Shown here one piece after another: positions 33,413-44,048 of a stretch of DNA of 64,000 nucleotides. The DNA is from Selaginella moellendorffii (taxonomy: Eukaryota > Streptophyta > Lycopodiopsida > Selaginellales > Selaginellaceae): the NCBI RefSeq assembly GCF_000143415.4, contig NW_003314296.1, positions 440,505-504,504 on the forward strand, in the 5' to 3' direction. Under the pieces are notes generated by a model that searched no databases, was not told the origin of the DNA, and worked only from the letters and a program-made list of their open reading frames with translations. Both the position numbers and the translations under genes were made by a program. The first letter of the stretch is position 1; the number at the start of each line of letters is the position of its first letter.

Positions 33413-34650
33413 GCATTCACTCTCCATGCACTTTTGGGTTTTTACCCTCCTTGATCCGAGTACACGTAGATATCTGGGCTAGCCTGTAGCCTTGTACCGC
33501 ATCTGCTGGTAAAAAGTCCACTATTTTACTGTTTACTTTTTGTCCCTGTGATTGATTGAGCCGTGTTGTGTGTGGGGAGGAAGAAATCATATATAATGAG
33601 CCGGGACGCTCTCCTATGCATCTGAAAATCTTGCTGGAAAAGAAAGAGACACTTAAAATCAGCGATCACATGATCTTTGTAAAAGTAGCAATTTTTTTGC
33701 CAGTATCGTTGTTTGATCGCGAGGACGTCTTGTTTAATCGCGAGGGCGCAAACTATGCAAGGCGCACATTCAATGCCCAAGGAAAGATGTTGAGAGATTC
33801 CAAGACTTTCATCGCTGCCGATGACTTGGACGCATGGAGCTCTATAATCTACGCATCCTTTCGTTGCCCCGCAGCTCTGGAGATCGTTAACAACACGTTA
33901 GCGTGTCCACTGCATGGGGTCTTGTTAATATTCCCGCCCTCCAACATTGTCAAGAGCATGTCTTGATTAAATTTATCGCGATTAGTATAGTAGTGCTTCT
34001 TAGTGCGACCTTAAAAGATCTAAAACAATGTATATATATTAGTATAGCAATACATTCACAAGCTCGAGAATCTTGGACTAGTCAAGATGGCATATATTTG
34101 TTTTGTCTATCGCATCCGGTGCTACACTTCTCAAATGAATGGCTTGATCGAATCGGTAAATTGGATAGATTATAGTAAAACTTGCACGTTACAACACATG
34201 GGGTTCGCTCGCTCGCGATCAATCCATTCATTTCAAAAGAGAAAGATTATCGGCGGACCAAGCGGCCGGGTGGCCCACGTGTGCGACAAAGCTTTACAAA
34301 TTAGGTCAAGTTAGGTCATAAATCCCAATGCCAGCCACCAACAGCCCATGTACGTGCGCTGGGCACACGTGTGCGTGACCCCAAAATCCCTTTCCCGGGC
34401 ATTTTGACAAATCAAGCCAACTAATTCTATTCTTCTCCAAGGAATTGGATCGTTGTTGGGATTGGACTGATTGATCTAAGTTTTTCCTTGCTTGGTTTCA
34501 TTGTTTACTTCCTTCGGTGTTGAAGGAAGACAAAGAGTTCTTGCTTTCTTCCAACTGTATGAAAATGATCTCCCTCCCAACTTGACCATTTTTAAACGCC
34601 GCCCAGCGAGGATTGAACCGCCGACTGGTTGAGACGTCGTGTCATGGCTC

Positions 34651-36384
34651 ATGATGGGCATTGCGGGATATATCTATGCCCATGGCGGGCATGGGAGCAT
34701 CGCCGCGGATCCTGCCACGGATCCCGGCGTGCACCCGTGCGGGTGGCACCGGGATTTAAAGGTGGCGCATATTCGTCCTGCCGGGGGGCATATGCTCTCC
34801 GTGTTAGCGACAAGAGAACAATGCGCGTGGGTTTCGATGCTGACTGCGTATTCCAGGGTGGGCGAAATGGAGCGCGCCCGCAGGATATTCGATGGAATGC
34901 CCGAAAGGAACCTCGTGGCGTGGAACGCCATATTCGCGGCATATGCCAGAAATGGGCATCTGGAATATGCGAAGAGGATATTTGATGTCATGCCTCTGCT
35001 GGACATGGTTTCCTGGAATGGAATATTAGCTTCATATGCGCGAGAGGGTTTGATTCCGGCAATGGAAGAGATATTTGCCTCGATGCCTGGAAGGAATCTA
35101 ATCTCTTGGACTTGTGTCTTGAACGCATATGCCCAGATTGGGTATATTCGGGAAGCGGAGAGGATCTTTGAAGCCATGCCGGAAAGGAATCTCGTGTCAT
35201 GGACGTGTATGGTCACGGCTTATGTCGTGGTGATGGATTTAAGCAATGCAATACAAGTGTTTAATGTGATGCCTGAGTGGAATCTTGTGTGTTTGAACGC
35301 AATGCTTGGAGCGCATATTCATATAGGAATGTTTTCTCAGACGCAAGCGTTCTTCAAGGAAATGCCAGAGGCGGATTTAATCTCCTGGGTGTCAATTCTT
35401 ACAATTTGCGTAAGAGAGAATGATCTTGTCAAAGCTATTGAGGTTTATGACAAAATGCCACAACGAAATCTGGTGGCAATGAACGTCATGCTCTCTGGCT
35501 ATGCCGAAAGTGGAGATGTTGGCAAGGCTAACTCTTTTTTTTATCAAATGCCTGCTCACAGCAACGTCTCTTTGACATTGATGCTAAATCTTTATACTCA
35601 AACTGGAAATCTTGAAGCCGCAAAGGACTTCTTTGACAAAATTCTGCCCAAAGATATCATTTCTAACAATTCTATGCTTTCGGCATTTGCTTGTTCAGGG
35701 CATCTAGAGGAATCGGAGAGAATGTTTTACAGCCTACCAGAGTGGAGCCTCGCTTCATGGAATATTCTCTTGGCCGGATACAATCAATCAGGAAAATTAG
35801 AGCACACAAGAAAATTATTCTTGAATATGCCAGAACACAGCCAGGTGTCGTGGAATATCCTCTTGGCAGCAAATGCCGCTACAGGGCATTTTCTTGAGTT
35901 AAAGAGTTTGTTCGATACGATGCCCGATACTGACGCCGCGTCGTGGACCACACTTCTCGCCACGTATGTCCAATCCGACCGCTCGATAGCCGCTGACGTG
36001 TACGGCCAGATGAAGATGCTCTTCTCGCCCGACGACGTCAGCATCGTGTTCGCGCTCATTGCTTGCGGCCACGGCGGGAAGGTCCAGCAAGGGAGGGATT
36101 GCTTTGTGTCCATGAGTCTGGATTTTGGATTGGTGCCGAGCAAGCAGCACTACTGCTGCATGATCGATCTCCTGGCGCGATCGGGTCGGCTGGACAGCGC
36201 GATCGATCTCGCGGAGAGCATGCCCTTTGAGGCGAGCAGGATCGAATTGATGTGCCTGGTGGGCGCTTGCGGCAGCCAGAGAGAAATCCGGCGAGGAGGA
36301 GAGGCGAGCAAGATCGCCCTCGAATTTGATCCGGGCGATGGAAGGGCGATGGTAATGCTTGCTAATCTCTACTCGCAAAAGTAA
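34651..36384 (+). CDS. Pentatricopeptide repeat protein, 577 aa
   Basis: Intron-free PPR gene. The frame extends to a GTG at 34639, but the first ATG is 34651; conserved repeats begin only about 65 residues in (WVSMLTAYSRVGEMERARRIF). About twelve S-type units of near 31 residues follow, ending in variants of 'NLVSWTCM' or 'LASWNILL', more degenerate than in the gene at 11266. Near the end come 'IACGHGGKVQQG' and 'HYCCMIDLLARSGRLD', then a cut-short E region finishing MVMLANLYSQK. No DYW domain is present. The weak N-terminus does not look like a strong targeting peptide, so either the true start is upstream behind an unseen intron or targeting is atypical. The expected role is organelle RNA binding. 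Confidence 0.88.
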   Translation: MMGIAGYIYAHGGHGSIAADPATDPGVHPCGWHRDLKVAHIRPAGGHMLSVLATREQCAWVSMLTAYSRVGEMERARRIFDGMPERNLVAWNAIFAAYARNGHLEYAKRIFDVMPLLDMVSWNGILASYAREGLIPAMEEIFASMPGRNLISWTCVLNAYAQIGYIREAERIFEAMPERNLVSWTCMVTAYVVVMDLSNAIQVFNVMPEWNLVCLNAMLGAHIHIGMFSQTQAFFKEMPEADLISWVSILTICVRENDLVKAIEVYDKMPQRNLVAMNVMLSGYAESGDVGKANSFFYQMPAHSNVSLTLMLNLYTQTGNLEAAKDFFDKILPKDIISNNSMLSAFACSGHLEESERMFYSLPEWSLASWNILLAGYNQSGKLEHTRKLFLNMPEHSQVSWNILLAANAATGHFLELKSLFDTMPDTDAASWTTLLATYVQSDRSIAADVYGQMKMLFSPDDVSIVFALIACGHGGKVQQGRDCFVSMSLDFGLVPSKQHYCCMIDLLARSGRLDSAIDLAESMPFEASRIELMCLVGACGSQREIRRGGEASKIALEFDPGDGRAMVMLANLYSQK

Positions 36385-36486
36385 AATCACACTAACTCGA
36401 GTTTCTTCTCAAGTAAGCATATACCAATTTAAATAGTTGGTATAGTCCTAATATATTCACTACCATGGTAACATGGTATTTACATT

Positions 36487-37118
36487 TTAGATCTGGAGGC
36501 CAAAAACTGTGACAATGCAGTACATGGTTTTGTTCTCCCACCGTATGGTTTTGCTCCCTGTACGGACGGGTGTGTTCAATTCGGGAAAGATTCGAGGAAT
36601 ATGCCTACCATCGGCCGCGGTATCCCAGAAGCAGGATGTGGCGGTGACCATCCCCGCACCGTTCTTCTGCATTATCAAGCACGTCACTTAAACAAGGAGA
36701 GAATGTGGGTGATTAGTGGCTAATCAGGAGGGGAGATTTTGCTCGTCTCTCTACTCACCGGCATATTTGAAGGGCTTGTCAAGCTTGACAAGATTGTTGA
36801 GACAAACTTCGCAAACGCTGGTTGTCCAATCCGTCACCTTTTGTGTTTTGGATCAGTGATGCCTCCAAGAAAGTTGGAAAAACTTTTTCTTGGATGGAGT
36901 TTGGATCCGTCCGAGAAAGTTGGGGAGCTTGTTGCGAACCTTGTCGTGCCTAAACTGGTTGCTTCCGAGCGATTGATCCAGCGCGTCTTTGATGATACCA
37001 TTGATCTCGTCTGGAAGAAACCTCGGCTGGAAGAAAGTTTGTCTTTGGGGACAAAGGATTAAACAGAAGAATGTGGCAAACTTACGTCGATTTTAACCTC
37101 TGGAACTTCCTCAGACAT
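36487..37118 (-). CDS. DYNLT1: Tctex-1-type dynein light chain, 5 exons
   Basis: Small dynein light chain of 115 residues that binds dynein intermediate chains as a dimer. Exons on the minus strand: 37118-37086, 37026-36940, 36837-36759, 36686-36609, 36557-36487. Introns are 51-102 nt and every phase fits, so the full domain appears only after splicing. The core is unmistakable: [42 protein letters not shown], and the ending [19 protein letters not shown]. Length equals the usual 113-116. In land plants this family is tied to axonemal or intraflagellar dyneins and is expected only where sperm are flagellated, which agrees with a lycophyte. It is head-to-head with plastid L6, 190 bp apart. Confidence 0.95.
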
Positions 37119-37190
37119 CGCTACTAGGCCTTCTTCTCGGCGTTTTTACTCCATGGCAACGTTGGTTATGGATTGCGGTTATAGTGGTAA

Positions 37191-37254
37191 GCTCCCTTTA
37201 GCTCAGCGTTGGTCTTATGAGGCAAAGGTCGCGAGTTCAAACCTCGCTGGGAGA
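37191..37254 (+). pseudogene. Degenerate tRNA gene, D-arm deleted
   Basis: The 64-nt segment resembles a tRNA: 5' GCTCCCT, D-stem start TAGCTCAG, an anticodon-arm-like TTGGT-CTTATGA-GGCAA, a perfect T-arm (GCGAG-TTCAAAC-CTCGC, a B-box match) and 3' TGGGAGA. The second half of the D-arm, about 8 nt, is missing. The acceptor has mismatches at both ends of its seven pairs, and the anticodon stem has one mismatch. The loop would give anticodon TAT (Ile). It lies inside the 190-bp divergent promoter of the dynein light chain and plastid L6 genes. Probably a tRNA relic rather than a working gene. Confidence 0.55.
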
Positions 37255-37308
37255 AAAATTTCTTAAGCAAAGCTTTCGCTTTGAAAATTTAGGGCTCTTG
37301 ACGCGGCC

Positions 37309-39060
37309 ATGGCGGCAATATCCTGCGCCTTGTCACTGAGGTAAGATTTTCGCCTTCCAAGCTCCCGGATTTGCAATGCGGCTGTCCACTGCAGTGGCCT
37401 GCGGAGTAATTTCTCCGGCGAGACTTTGGGCACCAGTATTTGCAGTAGCAGCAGCAGCGCCAGCGGCAATCTTCCTTTGAGAGTGATTTGCAAGGAATCC
37501 AGGATCGGGAAGAGGCCGGTTGAGGTGCCGAAATCGGTGAATGTGGTGCTCCAAGGCCCGAATCTATCCGTCAAGGGCCCGCTGGGAGAGCTGACACGCT
37601 ACTATCCGCGAGAGGTCAGCCTCACCAGGGATGAGTCTGGGAGGATTGTCGTCACCAGGGCTCTGGAAACTCGGCGCGCTCGCCAAATGCACGGCCTTTT
37701 CAGGTTCTCTCCAAAGCTCTTTTTTTTCTTTCATAGCTTCCTGTTTCCAATTGTTCTTGGTTTTTCTTGTTAGAACTTTCTAGCTGCATTGAAGTTCTCT
37801 AGTTTCTCCACGATCTCTAGTTTTTGTTAGAACTTTCTAGCTGCATTGAAGTTTTCCAGTTTTTCCACGATCTCGGGTTCTAGTTTTTGTTAGAACTTTC
37901 TAGCTGCATGAAGTTCTCCAGTTTCTCCTCAGTTTTTGTTAGAACTTTCTAGCTGCATTGAAGTTTTCCAGTTTTTCCACGATTTCGAGTTCTATTTTCT
38001 GTTAGAACTTTCTAGCTGCATTGAAGTTTTCCAGTTTTTCAACGATTTCGAGTTCTAGTTTTTGTTAAAACTTTCTAGCTGCATTGAAGTTCTCCAGTTT
38101 CTCCTCGATTCGAGCTCTAGTTTTTGTTAGAACTTTCTAGCTGCATTGAAGTTTTCCAGTTTTTCCACGATTTCGAGTTCTAGTTTTTGTTAAAACTTTC
38201 TTGCTGGATTGAAGTTCTCCAGTTTCTCCTCGATTCGAGTTCTAGCATCTCGCACTTTCGAGCTCTAAGTTCTAGATCCAGCATTTGTTCTGGCATTTGC
38301 ATTGGACATCTTTCATCTTTCCAAGTTTTCCAAAACTCTTTTTCCTTTCATAGCTTGCCTGTTTCCAGGCATTTCTTAATCGTTAGAACTTTCTAGCTGC
38401 ATTGAATGTCTCCAGTTTTTTTTTTGTTTTTTTTTTTTTTCCCGATTTCAAGTTCTTTTGCTTCTCAGCTCTAAGATCTAGATGTTCTGGCATTTGCATT
38501 GGACATCTTTCATCTTTCCAAGTTTTCCAAAACTCTTTCCTTTCATAGCTTGCCTGTTTCCAGGCATTCTTAATCGTTAGAACTTTCTAGCTGCATTGAT
38601 GTCTCCAGTTTTTTTTTTTTTTTTTCCCGATTTCGAGTTCTTTTGCTTCTCAGCTCTAAGATCTAGATGTTCTCGCATTTGCATTGGACATCTCTCATCT
38701 TTCTAAGTTTTGTCCTTCTCCAGAACACTCACAGACAACATGGTCGTTGGCGTCTCTCAAGGCTTCGAGAAGAAACTCCAGATGGTCGGGGTCGGCTACC
38801 GTGCCACGGTCGAGCCCACCGAGATCATCCTCAACGTCGGCTTCTCGCACCCGGTGAAGATCAAGATCCCGGATGGTATCAGCGTCAAAGTCGAAGAAAA
38901 CACTCGCATCACAGTCTCGGGGAGAGACAAGTGCGCCGTGGGCCAGTTCGCGGCGATCATAAGATCGTGGAGACCTCCAGAGCCTTACAAGGGGAAAGGG
39001 ATCAAATACGCGGACGAAGTTATCAGGAGGAAAGAAGGCAAAGCGGGCAAAAAGAAGTAA
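37309..39060 (+). CDS. RPL6: Plastid 50S ribosomal protein L6 (uL6c), nucleus-encoded
   Basis: 225-residue precursor. Exons: 37309-37340, 37395-37703, 38724-39060; introns are 54 and 1020 nt, both phase 2. A Ser-rich N-terminus of about 45 residues ([20 protein letters not shown] and onward) looks like a plastid transit peptide. Mature L6 motifs follow: [68 protein letters not shown], and the ending [20 protein letters not shown]...KAGKKK typical of bacterial/plastid L6. It binds 23S rRNA helix 97 near the factor-binding site of the large subunit. The second intron is more than ten times longer than most others in the window because of tandem repeats. Confidence 0.95.
37771..38705. repeat. 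Tandem repeats filling the second L6 intron
   Basis: Two arrays. The first, about 37771-38245, has eight copies of a 48-66-bp unit built on 'gttagaactttctagctgcattgaagtt' plus 'ttccagtttttccacgatttcgagttctagttttt'. The second, about 38293-38705, has two copies of a roughly 185-190-bp unit beginning 'gcatttgcattggacatct' and one partial copy, each containing another 'gaactttctagctgcatt' core and a poly-T run. The repeats are pyrimidine-rich and end just before the splice acceptor. Confidence 0.9.
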
Positions 39061-39222
39061 CGTGAGAGAAATGTCCAAGTCCCAACGCGTCTTGGGTTCG
39101 ATTCCTTTGTCTATCTTCTTGGACGTCTCAGGCTCGATTCCTGGGGTGGTGGAAATAGTTTTTGGTTCTTAACGGGAGCCCTTATTCTCTCCCAGTGTTG
39201 CGAGAGGGATTTTTCGAAGTGG

Positions 39223-41595
39223 ATGAAGATCCGCGAGGCGGCGATGCAGCAGCGGCTGATCGCGGCGTGTGGGGGCGACAATGTGAAGCTCTTTGATGCC
39301 GCTGCCGCGAGCGAGGGCCGGGCGGATCCTTGCGTCTCGCAGTTCCTCCCGGCGCCCGGCGTCCAGGTTAACGCTCTGCGATGGAATCACACCAGTAAGA
39401 TCTCAGTCCGCGGCTTCTAGCTGCCTGCATTGCGCGTCCTGGTGATATTTCGATGTTTCTTTGCTTCCAGATCACGTCCTGGCGAGCTCCGGGGAGGATC
39501 GCAGGATTTCGCTGTGGCTCAAGGGAGGCAAGCTTTTAGGATCTGTGCCGCAGCTAGAGTCCGATCCAGCCGATGTTCTAGACGTATGTGTTTCTTGGAA
39601 TTTTTTTCTTCTTTCTCGTGATTGTTGTGTGTTTCGTTTGCCTTCCAGGAGTCTATACTGGCCATAAACTTCAGCTCAAAGTCATCGAGATATCTTTGCT
39701 CTGGTGGAACTGGGAAAGTCGTGCGAATCTGGGACATGCAAAGGAAGAAGTGTATAAAATCGCTCAAGGGACACGCCGACACGATCACTGGCGTCATGTA
39801 TAACTGCAAAGACGAGCACCTTGCTTCCATCAGTTCCAGGGGTGATCTCATCATCTACAGCCTTGCTTCCGGGTCTCGAATCACCGAAGTGAAGGATCCC
39901 TTCAATCAGGTGAGTTTTTCTTCGGCGTCTCGTATCCTGCAAGAGTTTTTGCAATGCTAGCGGGTCGTAGAGTATCTCTTTGGTCATCATGAGCGTTTTT
40001 CGTGGCAGGGAATTGCTGAGTTTCTTTGGAGCAGGTTTTGAGACTCTTGGAGTATTCTCGATCGAGCCGAAATCTTCTGGTTACTGCTGGGGACGATGGG
40101 TCATTGCATCTTTGGGACACTACTGGACGCAGTCCAAAGGTACGGTCAGTCGCTTTCTTCATCTAATGCTTCTCAGCCAATTTATTCTTTGCTCATCGTT
40201 GATAGGCCTCATGGATTCGACAACATCTGGCACCTGCAAGCGGTGTCGGGTTCTCATTTTCAAATGAAAAGGTGTGCATGAGGTTGAAGTTTGTCGTCAT
40301 GGACTGAGACTGATCTCCTTCCAGGTCATAGTAAGCGTGGGCTTTGATAAAAGATTGCATACTTACGACACCAGCGTAAAGAAGGCTGTCCACTCTCTTT
40401 CTTGCGATGCGCCATTCTCTTCTTTAGCATTGAAAGACGATGGTTGGACTGTCGCAGCCGGTACTACAAATGGGAGAATTATGTTCTATGACATCCGTAC
40501 CAAAGTCCAACCCATGGCTGTTCTTCGAGCTTTTAATCCATCTGAGGTGCGACGGTCTATTCGTTTTCAACTTATGTAACTGTTGACTTCTTTAGGCTGT
40601 TGCAAGTGTATGCTGGCAACGGACAAACCCGGTTCCAATAAGCACCTCAAGCTGGTCGCCTGACGTGGCTTTGCTCGGTGCCAATGGAGAGGAGACGCCG
40701 GCCATAATGCCTGATCCACTTCCCGCTTCCGGAAGAAATCGACCTTCTTTTGGACGGCCTGAATCGCTGACTGTGGCAAATCCAAGGAATGCAGCAGCGG
40801 CAGAAGAATCATCAAACCAGAGCGTGTGGTCCAATAGTGGTTCTTTCATCCTTCACTCGTCGAAGGCTACCCCGAGCGGTGTTGACGACATGGAGGTTTT
40901 TTCTCCTCTCGTGGACGTGCAACCGATAGTTCAACCTCTCTCTTCGTTCATTGACGGACTCGGCGAAACAAAGAGGCCATCTCCTCCCTCGGCAATAGCA
41001 AACTCAGACGAATTCCAGCAAACCTCGCATCAAGTAAGTAGTTGACTACTCTTCCATTGTGTGTGTTTCACTTTTACGTTCCTCCTACAGGACGAACATC
41101 CTACCACGTCTCCGCGTGTTGAGGCTAGCAATGCAGCAGAACCGTCTCCAAACGATCATCAAACTCGACTCACCAAAGCTAGAGAGCATCTGGCGGCTGT
41201 TAAAGGCTTGGCTCTAGAACTTCCTCCAAGGCTCTCGGCGTCGTCACCAAACTCTCCTCCCTCAAGAGTTTCACCTCCACAGCCGTCCTCGTCTTCGTTC
41301 GCGCTCCAGCTTGTGCAACGTGCTCTGGAGGAGAGCCTTGGCTCCGTCCAGCGAGCCATACACGAGGACGTGCAAAACCTTCACCTAGAGCTCATACGCC
41401 AGTTTCACATCCAACAGGTTGTTACTTCGTTGATACTCTAACTTTTTTTCTTACTTTGTTTCCATGATTTCCTTTTACCTTTGGCAGACGGAGACGGCGT
41501 GCTGTGTGGAAAAGCTAGTCTCGAAGCAAGCTGAAATGATGGAGGAACTTCAAGCGCTTCGAAAGGAGAACCAGCAACTCCGGCATTTGATTTGA
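39223..41595 (+). CDS. NEDD1: NEDD1 WD40 protein, gamma-tubulin complex recruiter, 9 exons
   Basis: 603-residue protein. Exons: 39223-39394, 39471-39583, 39649-39909, 40035-40139, 40206-40271, 40325-40546, 40596-41033, 41091-41417, 41488-41595; all junctions keep frame. The N-terminal half is a WD40 propeller ([70 protein letters not shown]). A disordered linker follows, then a C-terminal helical domain with the NEDD1 signature ([36 protein letters not shown], ending [16 protein letters not shown]). In plants this protein brings gamma-tubulin ring complexes to spindles and phragmoplasts, with the C-terminal helices binding the complex. It starts only 162 bp after the plastid L6 stop codon, so its promoter is very short. 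Confidence 0.93.
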
Positions 41596-42008
41596 TCCGG
41601 TAGGCAATCACTTTTTGGGGTACATTCATTTACAGTTTCTTTTTTTCTTCTCTCCTCAGGAATGGACTGATTAGAAATCTCCCAAAAGATAGCCGGCATT
41701 TAATCCCATCTAAAGCTAAAGATCCCAGGCAAGAACTTAGTTTCCATTCTTCAATAGAATGAGATCGCTATTAGTCACATGAAGCTCGTTTTTGAGGGAC
41801 ACTTGCAGAGCATGAAGCGATTCTTTGACCAGTGAGTCGAGCTTCGCATTCCATTGCTATGCCTTATTTTGGTTTGTTGGGGGGACAAGTGAGAGTATAT
41901 AGAGAGAGGTTGATGTTCCTCTTCATCGTGTTTACTTACAGCACTCCTATTTTCTTTCCAGAGAGGAGGATATCGATTGATAATGCCGCGGCTACTCTTC
42001 CTCAAGGA

Positions 42009-44048
42009 ATGAAGCTCCACTGGCCAAGCAAAAGAAGCTACACCACCACCATCAATGCGGTCCAGGAAACTCTAGCGGCTCTCGACAATGGATCCATCTC
42101 CGGCAGCCCAGCGCTCTACTCGGACCTCCTCCGCGGCTGCGGGACACTGGCGGACGCCCGCCGGATCCGCCAGTACGCCACCCGCGACAATCTCCTCGAC
42201 CACCATCCATCGCTGGCAAGGCACATCGTCCAGACCTTCGTCCGCCTGGGCAGCATGGCCGACGCTCAAGATTCCTTCGCCGCCACCACGAAGAAAACCG
42301 GGGTGGTGATCTGGACAGCCATGATCACGGGCTACGCCAAGCATGGAGACTTCTCGCGGGCGATCCAGTTCTTCGCAGAGATGGAGAGAAACCACGTCCT
42401 CCCGGACAAGATCACGTACGTGGCGGTGCTGGGCGCGATCCAGGATCTGGAACAGGGAAGGAGAATTCACGTCAGGATCCAAGAGACGGGCTATGATACC
42501 GACCTGGTGGTGGCGAACGCGCTGATGAAGATGTACGCGGCGTGCTCCAGCCTCGCCGACGCTACTCGGGTTTTCGAAGCCATGGATCACAGGGACGTGG
42601 TGTCGTGGACCTCGATCATCGCAGCAAATGCCAGGGCCGGGGACTTTCCAGCCGCGATGGGTCTCTTCCGGAGGATGCAGCTCCAGGGGACGCGGCCGAA
42701 CCGGATCACTCTCCTCGAGCTGCTGGCCTGGTGCGATGATCCGGACGAGGGAGCGGCGATCCACGAGCGTGCTTTTGCCAGTGGGCTTCGATCCGACGTC
42801 CCGGTTTGCAACGCGATCCTCAACATGTATGCCAAGGCCGGGCGATTCGAGACCGCCAGCGAGCTCTTCGAGAGGATGCCCGTGAGGAACGCGGTCTCGT
42901 GGACAGCCATGATGGCGGCGATGGTGAGGGCCGGGCGGCACGACGACGCGCTGCGGCTGTTCCGGGACATGGAGGACGACGGTGTGGAGCCCGACTCGAT
43001 CGCGTTCATCACCGTGATCAATGCTTGCTCCAGCGCCGCGACCGCGCGGTGGATCCACGGGTGTATCATCCGGGGTGGCTGCGACTCCGACACTGCTGTG
43101 AGCAACGCGATCATCAGAGCCTACGCGAGGTGTGGGAGCTTGAAAGAAGCGTACCGGACGTTCGTGGAGATAAAGGAGAGGCGGGATCACGTCTCGTGGA
43201 CGACAATGATCTCGGCGTTTGCGGAGTTTGGGCGGATCAAGCGATGCGTCCAGCTCTTCCGGGAGATGCTGCTAGAGGGCGTGAGAGCGAACGAAGTTAC
43301 CTTGATCACGGTGGTGAATGCTTGCGCGGGCGCGAGCGCGATCAAGGAAGGGCGATGGATCCACGACTGCGTCATTGGCTATCAGCTGGAGAGATCGAGC
43401 TCGATGGTGGCCACGGCGCTGCTCGACATGTATGGGAAGTGTGGGAGCCTCGAGGTGGCGGCCAGGATCTTTGGAGAGCTGGAGCAGCCGGACGTGGTTT
43501 CGTGGACGTCGATCATCGCCGCGACTGCCCAGAATGGTGACGGATCCAGCGCCGCCAGGCTCTTTTGTGCCATGCAGCTCGAGGGAGTGAGGCCGGTGGA
43601 CGTGACTTTCGTCAGCGTCGTCGCGGCTTGCAGCCATGCCGGGCTGGTGGATCTCGGGAAAGAGTTCGTGACGAGGTTGCGGAAGGATCACCGGGAGGGG
43701 ATCGAGCTGACGCTGGAGCACTGTGGGTGCATTGTGGATCTGCTCGCTCGGGCGGGGCGGCTGGAGGAGGCCGAGTGTGTGATCGATTCCATGCCGTTTA
43801 AGCCCACCCCGGCGGTGTGGATGGCGTTCCTGGCGGGCTGCAAGGCGTACGAGGATATCAGTCGCGGGCAGAGAGCGGCAGCGCAGATTCTCGGCCTGGA
43901 TGAGAAGACTACCGCGGCTGTCATCGCTCTCTCGAGCACTTACGCTGCTTCTGACCGCCGGGGAGATGGCGAGGCGCTGAGAGGATTGATGGCGGATGGA
44001 TGCCTCAAGGAGGAGCACGGCATTGGAATCCAAGACGGAGGTGGATAA
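42009..44048 (+). CDS. Pentatricopeptide repeat protein (PLS type with E region), 679 aa
   Basis: Intron-free PPR gene. The frame reaches back to a GTG at 41832, but the ATG at 42009 (MKLHWPSKRSYTTTINAVQ) is preferred: it opens a basic, Ser/Thr-rich N-terminus suited to organelle import and leads straight into LYSDLLRGCGTLADARRIR. About fifteen P, L and S motifs follow (VVIWTAMITGYAKHGDFSRA, VVSWTSIIAANARAGDFPAA, HVSWTTMISAFAEFGRIKRC, VVSWTSIIAATAQNGDGSSA). The 'ACSHAGLVDLG' and 'HCGCIVDLLARAGRLEEAE' signatures precede an E region ending KEEHGIGIQDGGG, a variant of the usual 'GCSWIEV' end. No DYW domain is present. A pyrimidine tract with 'tttccag' at 41965 could mark a 5'-UTR intron. The role is organelle RNA editing or processing. 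Confidence 0.92.
   Translation: MKLHWPSKRSYTTTINAVQETLAALDNGSISGSPALYSDLLRGCGTLADARRIRQYATRDNLLDHHPSLARHIVQTFVRLGSMADAQDSFAATTKKTGVVIWTAMITGYAKHGDFSRAIQFFAEMERNHVLPDKITYVAVLGAIQDLEQGRRIHVRIQETGYDTDLVVANALMKMYAACSSLADATRVFEAMDHRDVVSWTSIIAANARAGDFPAAMGLFRRMQLQGTRPNRITLLELLAWCDDPDEGAAIHERAFASGLRSDVPVCNAILNMYAKAGRFETASELFERMPVRNAVSWTAMMAAMVRAGRHDDALRLFRDMEDDGVEPDSIAFITVINACSSAATARWIHGCIIRGGCDSDTAVSNAIIRAYARCGSLKEAYRTFVEIKERRDHVSWTTMISAFAEFGRIKRCVQLFREMLLEGVRANEVTLITVVNACAGASAIKEGRWIHDCVIGYQLERSSSMVATALLDMYGKCGSLEVAARIFGELEQPDVVSWTSIIAATAQNGDGSSAARLFCAMQLEGVRPVDVTFVSVVAACSHAGLVDLGKEFVTRLRKDHREGIELTLEHCGCIVDLLARAGRLEEAECVIDSMPFKPTPAVWMAFLAGCKAYEDISRGQRAAAQILGLDEKTTAAVIALSSTYAASDRRGDGEALRGLMADGCLKEEHGIGIQDGGG

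Larger units (their letters stand above)
31634..34650. other. 3-kb region between the receptor kinase and a PPR gene
   Basis: It contains the promoter and leader of the receptor kinase (minus), with GAA and CT tracts at about 31925-31950 and 32145-32195. Beyond that is DNA without a supported gene: a T-run near 32885-32900, a short inverted repeat at 33058-33091 and a (GA)n microsatellite at about 33393-33412. Open frames such as 33556-33966 have no recognisable domain. Confidence 0.5.

Noticed and set aside
33556-33966. 136-codon plus-strand frame between the receptor kinase and PPR genes
   Set aside because: No recognisable motif, low-complexity surroundings and no intron or promoter evidence; not enough to call a gene.
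34598-34645. Minus-strand sequence 'gcggttcaatcctcgctgggcggc' resembling the 3' half of a tRNA
   Set aside because: The T-stem has mismatches and no D-arm, anticodon arm or matching acceptor 5' strand was found upstream.
36739-37062. 107-codon plus-strand frame
   Set aside because: It is antisense to exons and introns of the Tctex dynein light chain, which has clear homology.
41832-42008. N-terminal extension of the PPR protein at 42009, containing a hydrophobic stretch
   Set aside because: It begins with GTG, has no PPR or targeting features, and contains a likely 5'-UTR splice acceptor; the ATG at 42009 fits better.
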